This document shows positions 25,506 to 36,100 of a stretch of DNA of 64,000 bases, piece by piece (position 1 is the first letter of the stretch; each line of letters starts with the position of its first letter). The DNA comes from Parabacteroides distasonis ATCC 8503 (GTDB taxonomy: Bacteria > Bacteroidota > Bacteroidia > Bacteroidales > Tannerellaceae): NCBI RefSeq assembly GCF_000012845.1, contig NC_009615.1, positions 4,466,501-4,530,500 on the forward strand, read 5' to 3'. The notes below the pieces were generated by a model. That model saw nothing but the letters and a program-made list of their open reading frames with translations. It had not been told where the DNA came from and searched no databases. The position numbers were made by a program, and so were the translations under genes.

Positions 25506-27098
25506 ATGAAACGGAAAACTATATTATCATTTATAACTGGATTGTTTTTATTAGGAGGACTTTCTTCCTGTATGGACTTGGATGAAACAGTATATGACAA
25601 GTTGCCCGCTGATGATTTTGGCCAGTCAACGGCCGAGTTGAATGCTTTGATCGGTAACTCACATAATACGATGAAGAAGTTTTGGACAGAGTATATGCAT
25701 TTGTCCGAATGCTCCGGTTCTATGGCTGTGACTCCGACTCGTCGAGGTGGTGACTGGTATGATGGTGGTCAATACCGGGAAATCTATATGCATACATGGA
25801 CCTCTCAGACCTCAAGAGTTAAAAGCGCATGGAAAGCGGCCACAGAAGCGATTGGTACTTGTAACGAGGCTATCCGTAAATTGCAGAACTCAGAGATCCT
25901 TACCGAAGAGGAGAAGGCTCAAGACGTGGCAGACTTGCGTGGTGTCCGTGCTTTCTGGATCTATGTGATGATGGATTATTGGGGAAATATTCCTTTGCTG
26001 ACGGAGTTCCACCCTACGGATAAAGTATTCCCGGGGAATTCTTCCCGTCAGGAAGTATTTGATTGGTTGATTCAGGAAGTAGAGGAAATCAAGGATATCT
26101 GTCCTCCGGCTACAACTGAGAATTATGGTTCATTTACGCAGGGTGCCGCTTATTCATTGTTGGCAAAACTGTATCTGAACGCTGAGGCTTGGGGGGTTAC
26201 GTTCTCCGGTAACGCTTATCAGAAAGTTATCGATAACTGTGATAAGGTGATGGCTATGGGATATATCTTAGAGCCTAATTGGAAAGACAACTTCTCCGTG
26301 ACAAATGAGAATTCAAAGGAGGCTATCTTGGCCGCTACGTTCTCTAGCAGTGATACGGGTAATGATGGAAACGTGAAGAATGAGTTGCACAATAATACGT
26401 TGCATTATAAAGATTATCTGTCTTTGGGTATTACCGCTAGTGGTACTTGGAATGGTATTTGCGCTCAACCGGAGTATGTACGTTTGTTCGATGAGGAAGA
26501 CGCTCGCTTGGACGGTACGTTCTTGACTGGCTTGATGATAGACAAATCAACAGGCAAGCCGATTATGACCGATCATAACAACGAATTGAACCATACGATC
26601 GATGTGAACATGATTCCGGGCATGGAATATGATGGAACCAATTGGAGTGCCGTGGAACAGCATGATGGAGCTCGTTGCTTCAAGTGGGAGTTCGCTTCGG
26701 ATTTGACAAGTTCTATGGGAAATGATTTCCATATTTTCCGTTTGGCGGATATCTATTTAATGAAAGCTGAAGCTTTGTTACGCGGAGGGGGAAGTGTTAG
26801 TGAAGCTACCGCTTTGGTGAATACGATTCGTGAGAGAGGATATGGCAATAGCGACCATAATTATGCGACTGTAACTTTGAAGGAAGTACAATTGGAACGT
26901 CGTTTGGAATTAGCGTGGGAGGTTTATTCCCGTCAGGATGATATCCGTTTCGGATGTTTCACTACAGGAATGTGGCCGCAATCTAATTGTGAGCGTAAAG
27001 CTGATGACTACTTGAAGTTGTTACCTGTATCGCAGGATGCTTGGCAGGTGAATCCGAACTTAAAACAGAATCCGGGTTATGCGGCATTCTCAAAATAA
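25506..27098 (+). CDS. SusD/RagB-type outer membrane lipoprotein
   Basis: A 530-residue lipoprotein with lipobox LSSC at residues 19-22 and the helical TPR-like fold of the family; the blocks LRGVRAFWIYVMMDYWGNIP and the C-terminal RLADIYLMKAEALLRGG are typical. SusD proteins form the lid over the cognate SusC barrel. The gene ends 27 bases before a strong terminator, so the operon contains only these two genes. Confidence 0.95.
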   Translation: MKRKTILSFITGLFLLGGLSSCMDLDETVYDKLPADDFGQSTAELNALIGNSHNTMKKFWTEYMHLSECSGSMAVTPTRRGGDWYDGGQYREIYMHTWTSQTSRVKSAWKAATEAIGTCNEAIRKLQNSEILTEEEKAQDVADLRGVRAFWIYVMMDYWGNIPLLTEFHPTDKVFPGNSSRQEVFDWLIQEVEEIKDICPPATTENYGSFTQGAAYSLLAKLYLNAEAWGVTFSGNAYQKVIDNCDKVMAMGYILEPNWKDNFSVTNENSKEAILAATFSSSDTGNDGNVKNELHNNTLHYKDYLSLGITASGTWNGICAQPEYVRLFDEEDARLDGTFLTGLMIDKSTGKPIMTDHNNELNHTIDVNMIPGMEYDGTNWSAVEQHDGARCFKWEFASDLTSSMGNDFHIFRLADIYLMKAEALLRGGGSVSEATALVNTIRERGYGNSDHNYATVTLKEVQLERRLELAWEVYSRQDDIRFGCFTTGMWPQSNCERKADDYLKLLPVSQDAWQVNPNLKQNPGYAAFSK

Positions 27099-27124
27099 AA
27101 GAATCGGATAACTAAGAATAATTT

Positions 27125-27157
27125 AGGCCATCTCTTACTGTAAGGGATGGCCTTTTT
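27125..27157 (+). terminator. intrinsic terminator of SusCD operon 1
   Basis: AGGCCATC and GATGGCCT form the outer stem, with further pairing inside, and a run of five T follows. It separates the SusCD pair from the ABC importer genes. Confidence 0.8.
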
Positions 27158-27196
27158 ATTGATTTACCATTCACTGTATAACTCCGCTTTTTTGTA

Positions 27197-27204
27197 TACC
27201 TTTG
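27197..27204 (+). promoter_or_regulatory. putative -7 element for ABC importer operon
   Basis: TACCTTTG is a full match to TAnnTTTG and lies only five bases before the ATG at 27209, so the transcript would be almost leaderless. Confidence 0.5.
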
Positions 27205-27208
27205 CGCC

Positions 27209-28243
27209 ATGAACAAACAAGCGCTACTTTTTTATCCGTTATTAGGGGTGGTTCTTTTGGGGCTTTTTGTTGGGGGGCTGGCGTATGGGGCCGTACCGAT
27301 TCCTTTGGATCACGTGATGGATATTTTGCTGGGGAAGGGATCTGATAAGATCGCATGGCAGAATATCGTGTTGCAATCTCGTTTGCCTCAGGCTATAACC
27401 GCATTATTGGCGGGGGCTTCCTTGGCTACCAGCGGGTTGCTATTACAGACATTGTTCCGGAATCCGTTGGCGGGACCTTCCATATTGGGCATTAGTGATG
27501 GCGCTAATCTTGGAGTAGCCGCTATCATGCTCTATTTCGGTGGTACGTTGGGGCAGTTCACGGATTGGCCGATCAGCGGATATATGGCGGTAATCCTCGC
27601 GGCCTTTGTGGGGGCTTGCGTGATACTGGGACTGATTATCTATTTTTCGGCAAAAGTGAAGAATAATGTCATGCTTCTGATTATCGGAATCATGATTGGC
27701 TATCTAGCTTCTTCGGTTATTTCTATCTTGAATTATTATTCATCTACAGACCGGGTACATGCGTTCGTGATGTGGGGGCTTGGTAATTTTTCCGGTGTAT
27801 CCTTGGAACAATTACCATTCTTTGGAACTTGTGCGTTAATCGGGCTGTTATTAGCGATCTTGCTGATCAAGCCTTTGAATGCCTTATTATTGGGAGAAAT
27901 GTATGCCGCTAATTTAGGTATCCGGATCAAACGAACACGGATTGCGATTCTTTTGTGTACGGGAGTATTAACGGCTACAACTACTGCTTTTTGCGGCCCC
28001 ATTTCCTTTGTCGGATTAGCAGTTCCACATATCGCCCGGTTGATGTTAGGCTCTTCCAATCATAAGATGTTGGTGCCAGTTACAATGCTGACAGGTTCCT
28101 GCGTTGCTCTTCTATGTAATATGCTGATGGTGGTACCGGGCAGTAATACGATCCTGCCATTGAATGCCGTTACCCCTATGCTTGGGGCGCCTGTTATTAT
28201 TTACGTAATCGTGAACCGGAAAAATATTCAATATTTTAATTAG
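27209..28243 (+). CDS. FecCD/BtuC-type ABC importer permease
   Basis: A 344-residue membrane protein with about ten transmembrane helices. QSRLPQAITALLAGASLATSG (split across residues near 55-75) and NPLAGPSILG are hallmarks of the FecCD permeases that move ferric siderophores, haem or cobalamin across the inner membrane. A coupling block for the ATPase is seen in GPISFVGLAVPHIAR. No periplasmic binding protein gene is in the window, so the ligand and the partner must be elsewhere. It is the first of three genes reading together. Confidence 0.92.
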   Translation: MNKQALLFYPLLGVVLLGLFVGGLAYGAVPIPLDHVMDILLGKGSDKIAWQNIVLQSRLPQAITALLAGASLATSGLLLQTLFRNPLAGPSILGISDGANLGVAAIMLYFGGTLGQFTDWPISGYMAVILAAFVGACVILGLIIYFSAKVKNNVMLLIIGIMIGYLASSVISILNYYSSTDRVHAFVMWGLGNFSGVSLEQLPFFGTCALIGLLLAILLIKPLNALLLGEMYAANLGIRIKRTRIAILLCTGVLTATTTAFCGPISFVGLAVPHIARLMLGSSNHKMLVPVTMLTGSCVALLCNMLMVVPGSNTILPLNAVTPMLGAPVIIYVIVNRKNIQYFN

Positions 28244-28248
28244 TGGCT

Positions 28249-29259
28249 ATGGAACGGATCCCTGTGATAAAGACAAGTGATTTAAGTATTGGGTATATAT
28301 TGAAAGGCGGACAGAAAAAGCGCGTGCATGATGCGTTGGATCTGAATCTATATCCGGGTGAAGTGACCTGTCTTCTCGGATTAAATGGAGCGGGAAAGTC
28401 TACCTTATTGAGGACATTATGTGGTTTTCAACCTCCTCTGGGAGGAGAAATCGAGCTAATGGGGAAGCCGCTGAATTCTTATTCACAAGGTAATTTCTCA
28501 CGGCTGGTGGGAGTTGTCTTGACAGAGAAGACAAATGCCGGTGGAATAACGGTTTACGAGTTGGTCTCTTTAGGAAGACATCCCTATACCGGCTTTTTCG
28601 GACAATTAAGGCAGGAAGATCGCAGGATTATCGAGGAATCGCTTGCTGCCGCCGGTATCGCTCATAAGGCTTATAATTATGTGTCGGAACTTAGTGATGG
28701 CGAGCGTCAGAAAGCCATGATCGCCAAAGCGCTGGCACAGCAATGCCCCATCATATTGTTGGATGAGCCGACGGCCTTTTTAGATGTGACAAGTCGGATA
28801 GAGACTATGGTCTTGTTACATACTTTAGCGGTAGAGCAACAAAAAGCGATTCTGCTATCGACGCATGATCTTGATTTGGCGATCCAGCTGGGGGATTGCC
28901 TGTGGCTGCAAGAGAAAAAACGTCCGATGGCTTGCGGAACGCCGGAAGACCTGATTATGGGAGGAGCGTTTGAGACGTTCTTCAGTAAGGAAGGAATCGT
29001 GTTTGATCCGAATACCGGGAAATTGAATACGGTAGCTCCAGCAAAGCTTATTGGGGTTGCGGGGGATTTTATGACTTCTTATTGGGTTGGGAATGCCTTG
29101 ATCCGGAATGGCTTTAAGCCCTCGTCGGTTAGCGAGGATTATATAAGTGTTTATTGTAATGCTCCGGATAGCCTGCGTATTCAGTTCCCTGCGGAAGAGG
29201 GCACGAGAATCGTAGGAAGTGTGGCGGAGATGATCTCAATCATAATTCATAAATCATAA
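28249..29259 (+). CDS. FepC/HmuV-type ABC importer ATPase with C-terminal extension
   Basis: A 336-residue ATPase with Walker A GLNGAGKST, signature LSDGERQK, Walker B IILLDEPTAFLD and the switch His in STHDLD. Family members are usually 250-270 residues; here about 75 extra residues at the C-terminus (from APAKLIGVAGDF) form a small alpha/beta domain of unknown role. A GTG six bases upstream, overlapping the permease stop, is an alternative start; I prefer the ATG. It is the energy unit of the adjacent permease. Confidence 0.92.
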   Translation: MERIPVIKTSDLSIGYILKGGQKKRVHDALDLNLYPGEVTCLLGLNGAGKSTLLRTLCGFQPPLGGEIELMGKPLNSYSQGNFSRLVGVVLTEKTNAGGITVYELVSLGRHPYTGFFGQLRQEDRRIIEESLAAAGIAHKAYNYVSELSDGERQKAMIAKALAQQCPIILLDEPTAFLDVTSRIETMVLLHTLAVEQQKAILLSTHDLDLAIQLGDCLWLQEKKRPMACGTPEDLIMGGAFETFFSKEGIVFDPNTGKLNTVAPAKLIGVAGDFMTSYWVGNALIRNGFKPSSVSEDYISVYCNAPDSLRIQFPAEEGTRIVGSVAEMISIIIHKS

Positions 29260-29266
29260 GTTATAT

Positions 29267-30613
29267 ATGTCAAATGAGATTACATGGCGGCTGGAAAATG
29301 AGAATATAGGCCGTTTGTTGGTACATTACGCAATTCCCGCCGTTATCGGGACCATGGTTAATGCTCTTTATAATATAGTAGATCGTATATTTATCGGACA
29401 AGGAGTGGGTGCGCTAGCTATCTCCGGATTGACTTTGACTTTCCCGATACTACTCTTTATGCAGGCATTTGGAATGTTGATCGGCGCGGGAGCCGCTACA
29501 AGGGTCTCCATTCATCTAGGCCGTAAGGCGAATGATCTGGCAGATAACGTATTAGGAAACGCTTTCATTTTGACATTCATTATCGGAGCCTTGACGATTA
29601 TCCCCAGTATGATTTTCTTGGATGATTTGTTAATGTGGTTCGGAGGAAGTGAGCAGACGATACCTTATGCGAAAGACTATTTATATATCGCTGTCCCGGG
29701 TAATTTGCTGGCTACATTAAGCTTTAGCTTTAATGCCGTGATGCGTGCTTCCGGATATCCGAAAAAGGCGATGTTCACGATGATGATCGGTGCCGTCTTG
29801 AACGTGATCCTAGATCCGATCTTTATCTTTTGGCTGGATATGGGGATACAGGGTGCCGCTATCGCTACGGTGATCTCCATGGCTGCCGGTGCCGCTTTCG
29901 TGATGAGTCATTTTATCAGCAAGGATAGTATCGTACGTTTCCATACGAAATATTTCCGGTTGAAAGGTCCCATTATTTGGAATATATTTACGATCGGCAT
30001 GTCTCCATTTTCCATGCAGCTGGCGGGCAGTGTGGTTGTGGTGATCATGAACCATGCGTTGAAAGAGAATGGAGGCGATTTGGCGATTGGTGCCAGCGGT
30101 ATTATTTCCAGTATCGCCATGCTGCTGGTTATGTTGATTATCGGTATCGCCCAAGGGATGCAACCGATTGTCGGGTTTAATCATGGCGCTGGGCATCATG
30201 ACCGGGTATTGGCTACCTTGCGGTTGTCTATTATAGTATCGACCTTGATTACAGGGGTAGGATGTATCGTCAGTTTATTATTCCCTAGACTGATCGTTAG
30301 CGTATTCTCGACGGATGCCGAATTGGTGTCGATTACGGACAATGGATTACGTCTGACGATGCTGGTCTTTTTCGTTGTCGGTTCCCAGATTACGATCAGC
30401 CAGTTTTTTCAAAGTATCGGTGTCGCATGGAAAGCGATGTTTCTGAGTCTAAGTCGGCAGGTTTTATTCCTGATACCGGCTATCCTGCTATTTCCTCCGA
30501 TCTGGGGATTGGATGGCGTTTGGCTAGCGCAACCTTTCTCCGATTTCATTGCGGCGGTAACCGCATGGGGCTTTTTATGGTATCATGTTAAAAACGTGAA
30601 AAATAAGGGTTAA
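29267..30613 (+). CDS. MATE family efflux transporter
   Basis: A 448-residue transporter with twelve hydrophobic helices in two similar halves. YNIVDRIFIGQGVGALAISG and FNAVMRASGYPKKAM are typical for the DinF/NorM-like branch, which exports drugs or metabolites with Na+ or H+. It begins seven bases after the ATPase stop, so it is co-transcribed with the iron/cobalamin-type importer, an unexplained but plausible link. The second MATE gene of the window (57584) is not a close copy. Confidence 0.92.
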   Translation: MSNEITWRLENENIGRLLVHYAIPAVIGTMVNALYNIVDRIFIGQGVGALAISGLTLTFPILLFMQAFGMLIGAGAATRVSIHLGRKANDLADNVLGNAFILTFIIGALTIIPSMIFLDDLLMWFGGSEQTIPYAKDYLYIAVPGNLLATLSFSFNAVMRASGYPKKAMFTMMIGAVLNVILDPIFIFWLDMGIQGAAIATVISMAAGAAFVMSHFISKDSIVRFHTKYFRLKGPIIWNIFTIGMSPFSMQLAGSVVVVIMNHALKENGGDLAIGASGIISSIAMLLVMLIIGIAQGMQPIVGFNHGAGHHDRVLATLRLSIIVSTLITGVGCIVSLLFPRLIVSVFSTDAELVSITDNGLRLTMLVFFVVGSQITISQFFQSIGVAWKAMFLSLSRQVLFLIPAILLFPPIWGLDGVWLAQPFSDFIAAVTAWGFLWYHVKNVKNKG

Positions 30614-30654
30614 AGATGAACTTATGTCGATGTTAATTGTATTTTTATTGTATG

Positions 30655-30672
30655 TATAAAAGTACTTTTATA
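30655..30672. promoter_or_regulatory. perfect 18-bp palindrome, possible operator
   Basis: TATAAAAGTACTTTTATA is fully self-complementary. It lies 26 bases before the start of the DUF4251 gene, where a dimeric repressor could act. No cognate regulator is identified. An alternative is a transcript hairpin, but it has no loop of useful size. Confidence 0.45.
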
Positions 30673-30697
30673 GACAAACCTTTAAAAATGAGTTAAT

Positions 30698-31291
30698 ATG
30701 AAGAAGATTGTATTATTGCTCGCCGTTTTATTATTTGGTGCAGGGTCGATGATGGCACAGCAGGACGAGTCAGCGGAGAAAGCTGCGAAGCAGGCTGAGA
30801 AAGAAGCAAAGAAAGCAGAGAAGGCAGCGAAGAAAGCTGCGGAGGAAGCCGAGGCTAACGCATTGTTTGAACAAGCGGTGCAAGCTTTGAAGAATAAGGA
30901 TTTCGTATTGGAAGCGGATCGTATAGAGTTTAAGCGCGGTAGTTTTGTTTATGTTACTCCGAACACGAACTTCGTTTCGGTGAAGGGTGAGAAGGCTACC
31001 ATTCAGTTAGCGTTTAATACTCCGGCGGCCGGTCCTAACGGAATAGGAGGTATAACGGTTGATGGAACAACTTCCGGTGTACAGATGAAGACTGACAAAA
31101 AAGGAAACGTTATGTACGAGATGAATGTGCAGGGTGTAGCGGTATCCGCTAGGGTTACGTTCCGTATGGCGAAAGGTACGAATAAATGTACTGCCACGGT
31201 ATCACCTAACTTTAATAGCAACCGTATATCCTTTACGGGAAATCTCTATCCTTCGAGCGAGTCGAATGTGTTCAAGGGACGTTCTATTTAA
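30698..31291 (+). CDS. exported DUF4251-like protein
   Basis: A 197-residue protein with a signal peptide (about 1-20), then an Ala/Lys/Glu-rich helix of about 35 residues (KQAEKEAKKAEKAAKKAAEE) and a beta-rich domain of about 135 residues that resembles the Bacteroidetes family DUF4251. Function is not known. The charged helix may be a periplasmic stalk or cell-wall contact. It stands alone between a palindrome and a terminator. Confidence 0.85.
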   Translation: MKKIVLLLAVLLFGAGSMMAQQDESAEKAAKQAEKEAKKAEKAAKKAAEEAEANALFEQAVQALKNKDFVLEADRIEFKRGSFVYVTPNTNFVSVKGEKATIQLAFNTPAAGPNGIGGITVDGTTSGVQMKTDKKGNVMYEMNVQGVAVSARVTFRMAKGTNKCTATVSPNFNSNRISFTGNLYPSSESNVFKGRSI

Positions 31292-31312
31292 TGTAGATAC
31301 AAAGAATCGTGA

Positions 31313-31345
31313 AGGCGGACTTTCTTTCGGGAAGCCCGCCTTTCT
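31313..31345. terminator. bidirectional intrinsic terminator
   Basis: AGGCGGACTTTC pairs with GGGAAGCCCGCCT with one internal mismatch, and T or A runs lie on both flanks. It ends the DUF4251 gene on the plus strand and SusCD operon 2 on the minus strand. Confidence 0.7.
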
Positions 31346-31369
31346 GTTTATAAGAAGGATGAGATTGGA

Positions 31370-33118
31370 CTATTTCCAAGCATCATTTTGTACCAGATAA
31401 GCTTGGCCGTTCTCATCGTTTCCTGCGGTCTGGATCTCTGTCTCGGGAATCGGGAACATCGTCTTAGAAGCGGTTGGAGCGGATACACCATAGAATTTAG
31501 TTAGGTATTGCTTCTCATAATTTATATATGCCGTCAATTCCTTGTTCATATAATCACCTCCCCAACGAACCAGATCGAAAAATCGTTGTCCTTCCATCGC
31601 AAGTTCCAGCTTACGTTCCATATGAATCGCCTTGATACAAGTTTCCTTGTTGCTGAATGCGGCGTGACTGGATGGATAAGGTTTCACCAAATAATTGGCG
31701 GCAGGCGTTCCGTCTTCCAAATAAATGATATTGTCCGGTTTGGCTGCACGTTCACGGATATCGTTTACTTGCTGCATGGCGGCACTTAATTCTCCGTCGT
31801 TCGCTAGGCATTCCGCATATAACAATTTACAATCACGTAGGCATAGATATTGTAAATTCATGGCAGAACCGGGAGCCCAGCCGGATGAATAGGTGGAGCC
31901 AGCTAATCCGGCATCCTGTTCCGCTTTGCTATAGACATGCTTTTTGGGTAGGAATACCCCACCGCTGCTTACATTTCGTACCCAATCATTAGCGGGCAAT
32001 CCCCAATCTTTATAAGGAATCTCCATACGTCCTACGGCGAAATCTAGACGAGGGTCTACGGCGATCGTCTTATCATTCTTAGAGATGTAATCATAATCGG
32101 TAACACGTTCTGTCACGGATTTTTTATTTCTGTACTCTCCCTCAAGATAAGGAAGCCCATTTTCGTCTACTTGGAATGAGTTTACCAATTCGTAAGAGGG
32201 TTGATAAAATCCGCAACATCCACCGGGGCCTGTGTTATGAGGATAATTCAGTAAAAATCCGTAATTCCCGTTATTATTGGCTCCGACAGAGAATTGTACC
32301 TCAAAGATAGACTCTTTCCCATTTTCGGTAGTTGCGTTAAAATTTGCGTCCAGATCATCTTGTAAGGCCAATCTCTCTCCTTTAGGACTTAATCCGTTTG
32401 CGATAATATCGGCCAAGATGGGTTTGGCGGCTGCCATATCACCTTGCTGCATCAGTATTTTAGCCTTTAACGCTTTTGCCGCTGTTTTCGTAGGACGTGC
32501 CACTTCGGTCTGTTTTTCGGGCAATCCTTCAATGGCCGCTTCTACGTCTGCTAAAATATTAGGATAGATATCCGTACCGTTATGAACTTTCGGATCGTTT
32601 TCTTCAGCGGCGATCGTCTCATCGATATAGGGCATGCCGGTCGGTCCGAAAATCTTTACCCCTTCGAACATGAATAGGGCACGTAAGAATTTCAGCTCCG
32701 CGGTCCGGTTGGCCTTGGTCGTCTCGTCCATATCTGCCGCTTCTTTCATCACATTGAGCGCTAAGTTGCAACGTTGTGCTCCATAATACGCGTCTTTCCA
32801 CTTATTCAGTAAATAATCGTTTGTGGCGGTGACAGCATACGTCTCTACGGAGTTCAATACGGATTGGTCATTGGATTCGGAGCCTTTATTGGCGTCACCT
32901 CCGTATACACCGCCGAATACCCAGTTGAACATATTGTCATATCCGGTCGGCCGGGTCAAACCGGCATAAGCGTTGACCACCAATAACTCAACCCCTTCTG
33001 CGTTTGTTAATGCTTCTTGGTCAATACTGCCTTGAGGAGCTTTATACAGGAAATCTTCACCGCAAGAACTCAAGGTAAATAAAGCAGCTGCGCTTACTAT
33101 TAATATTTTATGTCTCAT
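31370..33118 (-). CDS. SusD/RagB-type outer membrane lipoprotein
   Basis: A 582-residue lipoprotein with lipobox LSSC (about residues 16-19) and the family blocks AYYGAQRCNLALNVM, AELKFLRALFMFEGVKIFG and, near the end, RKLELAMEGQRFFDLVRWG. It pairs with the SusC gene 27 bases upstream. The protein is longer than the SusD at 25506 and only distantly related, so the two pairs likely bind different ligands. Confidence 0.95.
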   Translation of the reverse strand: MRHKILIVSAAALFTLSSCGEDFLYKAPQGSIDQEALTNAEGVELLVVNAYAGLTRPTGYDNMFNWVFGGVYGGDANKGSESNDQSVLNSVETYAVTATNDYLLNKWKDAYYGAQRCNLALNVMKEAADMDETTKANRTAELKFLRALFMFEGVKIFGPTGMPYIDETIAAEENDPKVHNGTDIYPNILADVEAAIEGLPEKQTEVARPTKTAAKALKAKILMQQGDMAAAKPILADIIANGLSPKGERLALQDDLDANFNATTENGKESIFEVQFSVGANNNGNYGFLLNYPHNTGPGGCCGFYQPSYELVNSFQVDENGLPYLEGEYRNKKSVTERVTDYDYISKNDKTIAVDPRLDFAVGRMEIPYKDWGLPANDWVRNVSSGGVFLPKKHVYSKAEQDAGLAGSTYSSGWAPGSAMNLQYLCLRDCKLLYAECLANDGELSAAMQQVNDIRERAAKPDNIIYLEDGTPAANYLVKPYPSSHAAFSNKETCIKAIHMERKLELAMEGQRFFDLVRWGGDYMNKELTAYINYEKQYLTKFYGVSAPTASKTMFPIPETEIQTAGNDENGQAYLVQNDAWK

Positions 33119-33145
33119 ACTAGTCGTTTTTATTATAAAATGGAT

Positions 33146-36100
33146 TTAGAAAGTAAAATTCACGCCCAATAAGAACCGCATGGTTGTTGGCCAGCCTCCC
33201 ATATCGACTCCTCTTTTTAAGTCTACACGTCCGGCTCCATCGTTGTCAGAATCGCTTTGCCGTAAATAAGCGTTGGTAAACTCTGGGTCTAAGCCTGTAT
33301 ATCCGGTGATCGTAAGGATATTCTCGGCTTGTAAGTACAGGCGGAGATTCTGGATACCGGCCTTCTTGAGTAATTCCTTTGGCAAGGAATATCCCAATAC
33401 GAGATTTTTCAGGCGTAAGAAGGAGGCGTCTTCTACGTAATAAGAGCTAGAATAAGCTCCGGAATAGTTATCTTCCGTATTCAGCATAGGAAGGATAGCA
33501 TTACTGTTATCGCCATTCAATGTCCATGATTGATCTCTGAGGCGTGAGGATTTATTACCGTTGAAAGTCCAGAAATCGGTAAAATATTTTGTGTTATTAT
33601 ATAAGTCATTGCCGATAGAGAAGTTCCAGAACATAGTAAAGTCCCAGTTTTTCCATGTTAACGTGGCGTTGAGGCCTCCGGTTAAGTCCGGATGAGGAGA
33701 GCCGATAAAGGTCCGGTCGCTATCATCCAATTTGCCGTCTCCGTTCAAGTCCTCGAAACGGAAGCGGCCGACATAAGCGGCAGCGTCTGCCTCTGTGATA
33801 TCACTTTGTCCAAATGGCTTGGTTGCCATAACATCGGCTACGGACTCATAAAAACCATTTTGCTTCAACCCCCAGAATTCAGACACGGCATGTCCTTTTG
33901 TCGTACGGGTTACGTATCCTTCGATGCGCGTACCGCTAGCCCATAGAGAATAATCGTCAGCTTCCGCGAGTTTCAAGACCTCATTTTTATAATGGGATAA
34001 ATTCAAGGATAGATCCCATGCCCAGTCTCCTTTTCGGTCACGGTAATTAAACATGAAGTCGAAACCGGTGTTCTTTATATCTCCGAAGTTGATATAAGGG
34101 CTTCCGGATTCTCCGGCCATCGAGGTGTAGGCCGCTTGTATCAACATATTGGATGTCTTCTTCGTATACCATTCGAATGAACCGCTCAATTTACCATTCT
34201 GGAAGGTCGCGTCCAGACCCAAGTTGACCATCTTGGTCATTTCCCATTTCGTATCAGTGTTACCGTAGGTACTGAGGCGGAATCCGGTTGTCTCGCTATT
34301 GTTCGCTCCGGTCATGTCGTAATTCGTATAGGAGGTGCTGGTCGTGAACAAATTGGCGAAATTAGTCGCGACAGGAATCTCTGAGTTACCCGTGACGCCG
34401 TAACCGGCTCGTATCTTTAAGTCGTCCAGCCAATCTCGGCTTGGTTCCATAAATGCCTCCTCTGACATACGCCAACCGGCGGAGATAGAAGGAAAGACTC
34501 CGTAACGATTACTTTCCGAGAAACGGGAAACACCGTCCCGGCGGATAATACCGGTTAATAGATACTTATCCTTATATCCATAGTCTGCACGGGCAAACAT
34601 ACCAAATAGCGCGAATTCTCCATTGTAAGTGGAAGAGTTGGTACGTTGGCTATTGTTCTCGCCCATATCCAAGGTGTATGTATTGGTATTGTCTTCGAAT
34701 AAATAGTTATATCTACGTGCGTTGAGGGATCTGCCTAAACCATCCCGAATAGCCTCTGTTCCCAATAAGATGTTCAAGGAATGGATCTCATTGAATGTCC
34801 GGCTGAAATATAGCGTATTGGTCCAAACCCAACGATAATTGAAGTAATTACTTTCGTAGAAATTATTTTGGCCACCGGACTCGGAGAACTCCGGGTTGTT
34901 CTTGGTCATCGAGTAAGAATAATCATTACGATAATCGATACCGAAGTTTGTTTTAAAAGTCAGCCCGGTCCATAGGTCTGCTTCTCCATACACGTTGCCA
35001 AATACACGTTGGGTAGTGGCATAATTATCCTTATTTCTTTCATGAATAGCTACAGGATTCTGGAAATTGCCGGTCCCGGCGAATAAGGAGCCTGCATAAT
35101 TGCCCGCATAGTCATAAACCGGTACATAAGGAGAGGCCCGATAAGTCCATGAGTAGATGTTGGACTCTGTACCTGAGAAGCTAAGTCCGTTGTTTTTGCT
35201 AAAACTATAAGTTAGGTTCTCTCCGAATCGCAACCATGGGCGGACGTTATACGATGAATTAGCACGTGCTTGATAGCGTGTGAAATAAGATTCGATAGCG
35301 GTACCTTGCTGGTCGAAATAGTTCATGCTCATGGTGTATTGCCCTTTATCGGTACCTCCAGACAAGGACAACTGGTGATTTTGCATCCAACCGAGTTGGC
35401 TGATTTCATCCCACCAGTTCGTATCGCCTACGGGCGCATAGACTACGTTGTTCGCTTGATCGTAATCGCTAGGATCGATGGAGGTGCTACCACCGGCGCC
35501 GGTTACGGTCATGTAATTGGGTAGATGATTAACCCAAGAGTCGGAAGTGCTTCCAAATTGCTGGTGGTAAGGTAATTCTCCGTTGGCGCTAGCTCCCGTT
35601 AGGTCCAGATTGTTTTTCGAGGCTTGCCATTCAACATCAATACGGTCATAAGCGTTTAAGACGTCATAGCGTTTACCTGTTTTAGAGAAACCGTAATATC
35701 CGTCATAGGTTAATCTCGGTTGTCCCGTTTTTGTCCCTTTCTTGGTCGTGATCAAAATGACGCCATTCGCTGCTTGCGCTCCGTAGATCGCAGCGGAAGA
35801 GGCGTCTTTCAATACTTGCATACTCTCGATGTCATTGGGATTGATAGAGCTTAGGTCTTGGTCACGAGTGGATACGCCATCGATAACATACAAAGGTCCG
35901 TTGTCATTGATGGAATTAATACCTCGGATGCGTACCATCGTGGCTGAACCGGGAGCACCGGAGGTACCGATGTTTACGCCCGCCGCTTTACCTTGCAACT
36001 GTTGTGTGGCGGAAGAACCGGAAGACGCCAATAGCTCTTCGGTATCGATAACCGCTACGGAACCTGTGATGTCCTTTTTCTGTTGGGTACCGTAACCGAC

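Noticed and set aside
22508..30613. One siderophore uptake operon made of SusCD plus ABC importer
   Set aside because: A strong intrinsic terminator (27125-27157) and a new promoter separate them, and SusC has no siderophore receptor features that I can see.
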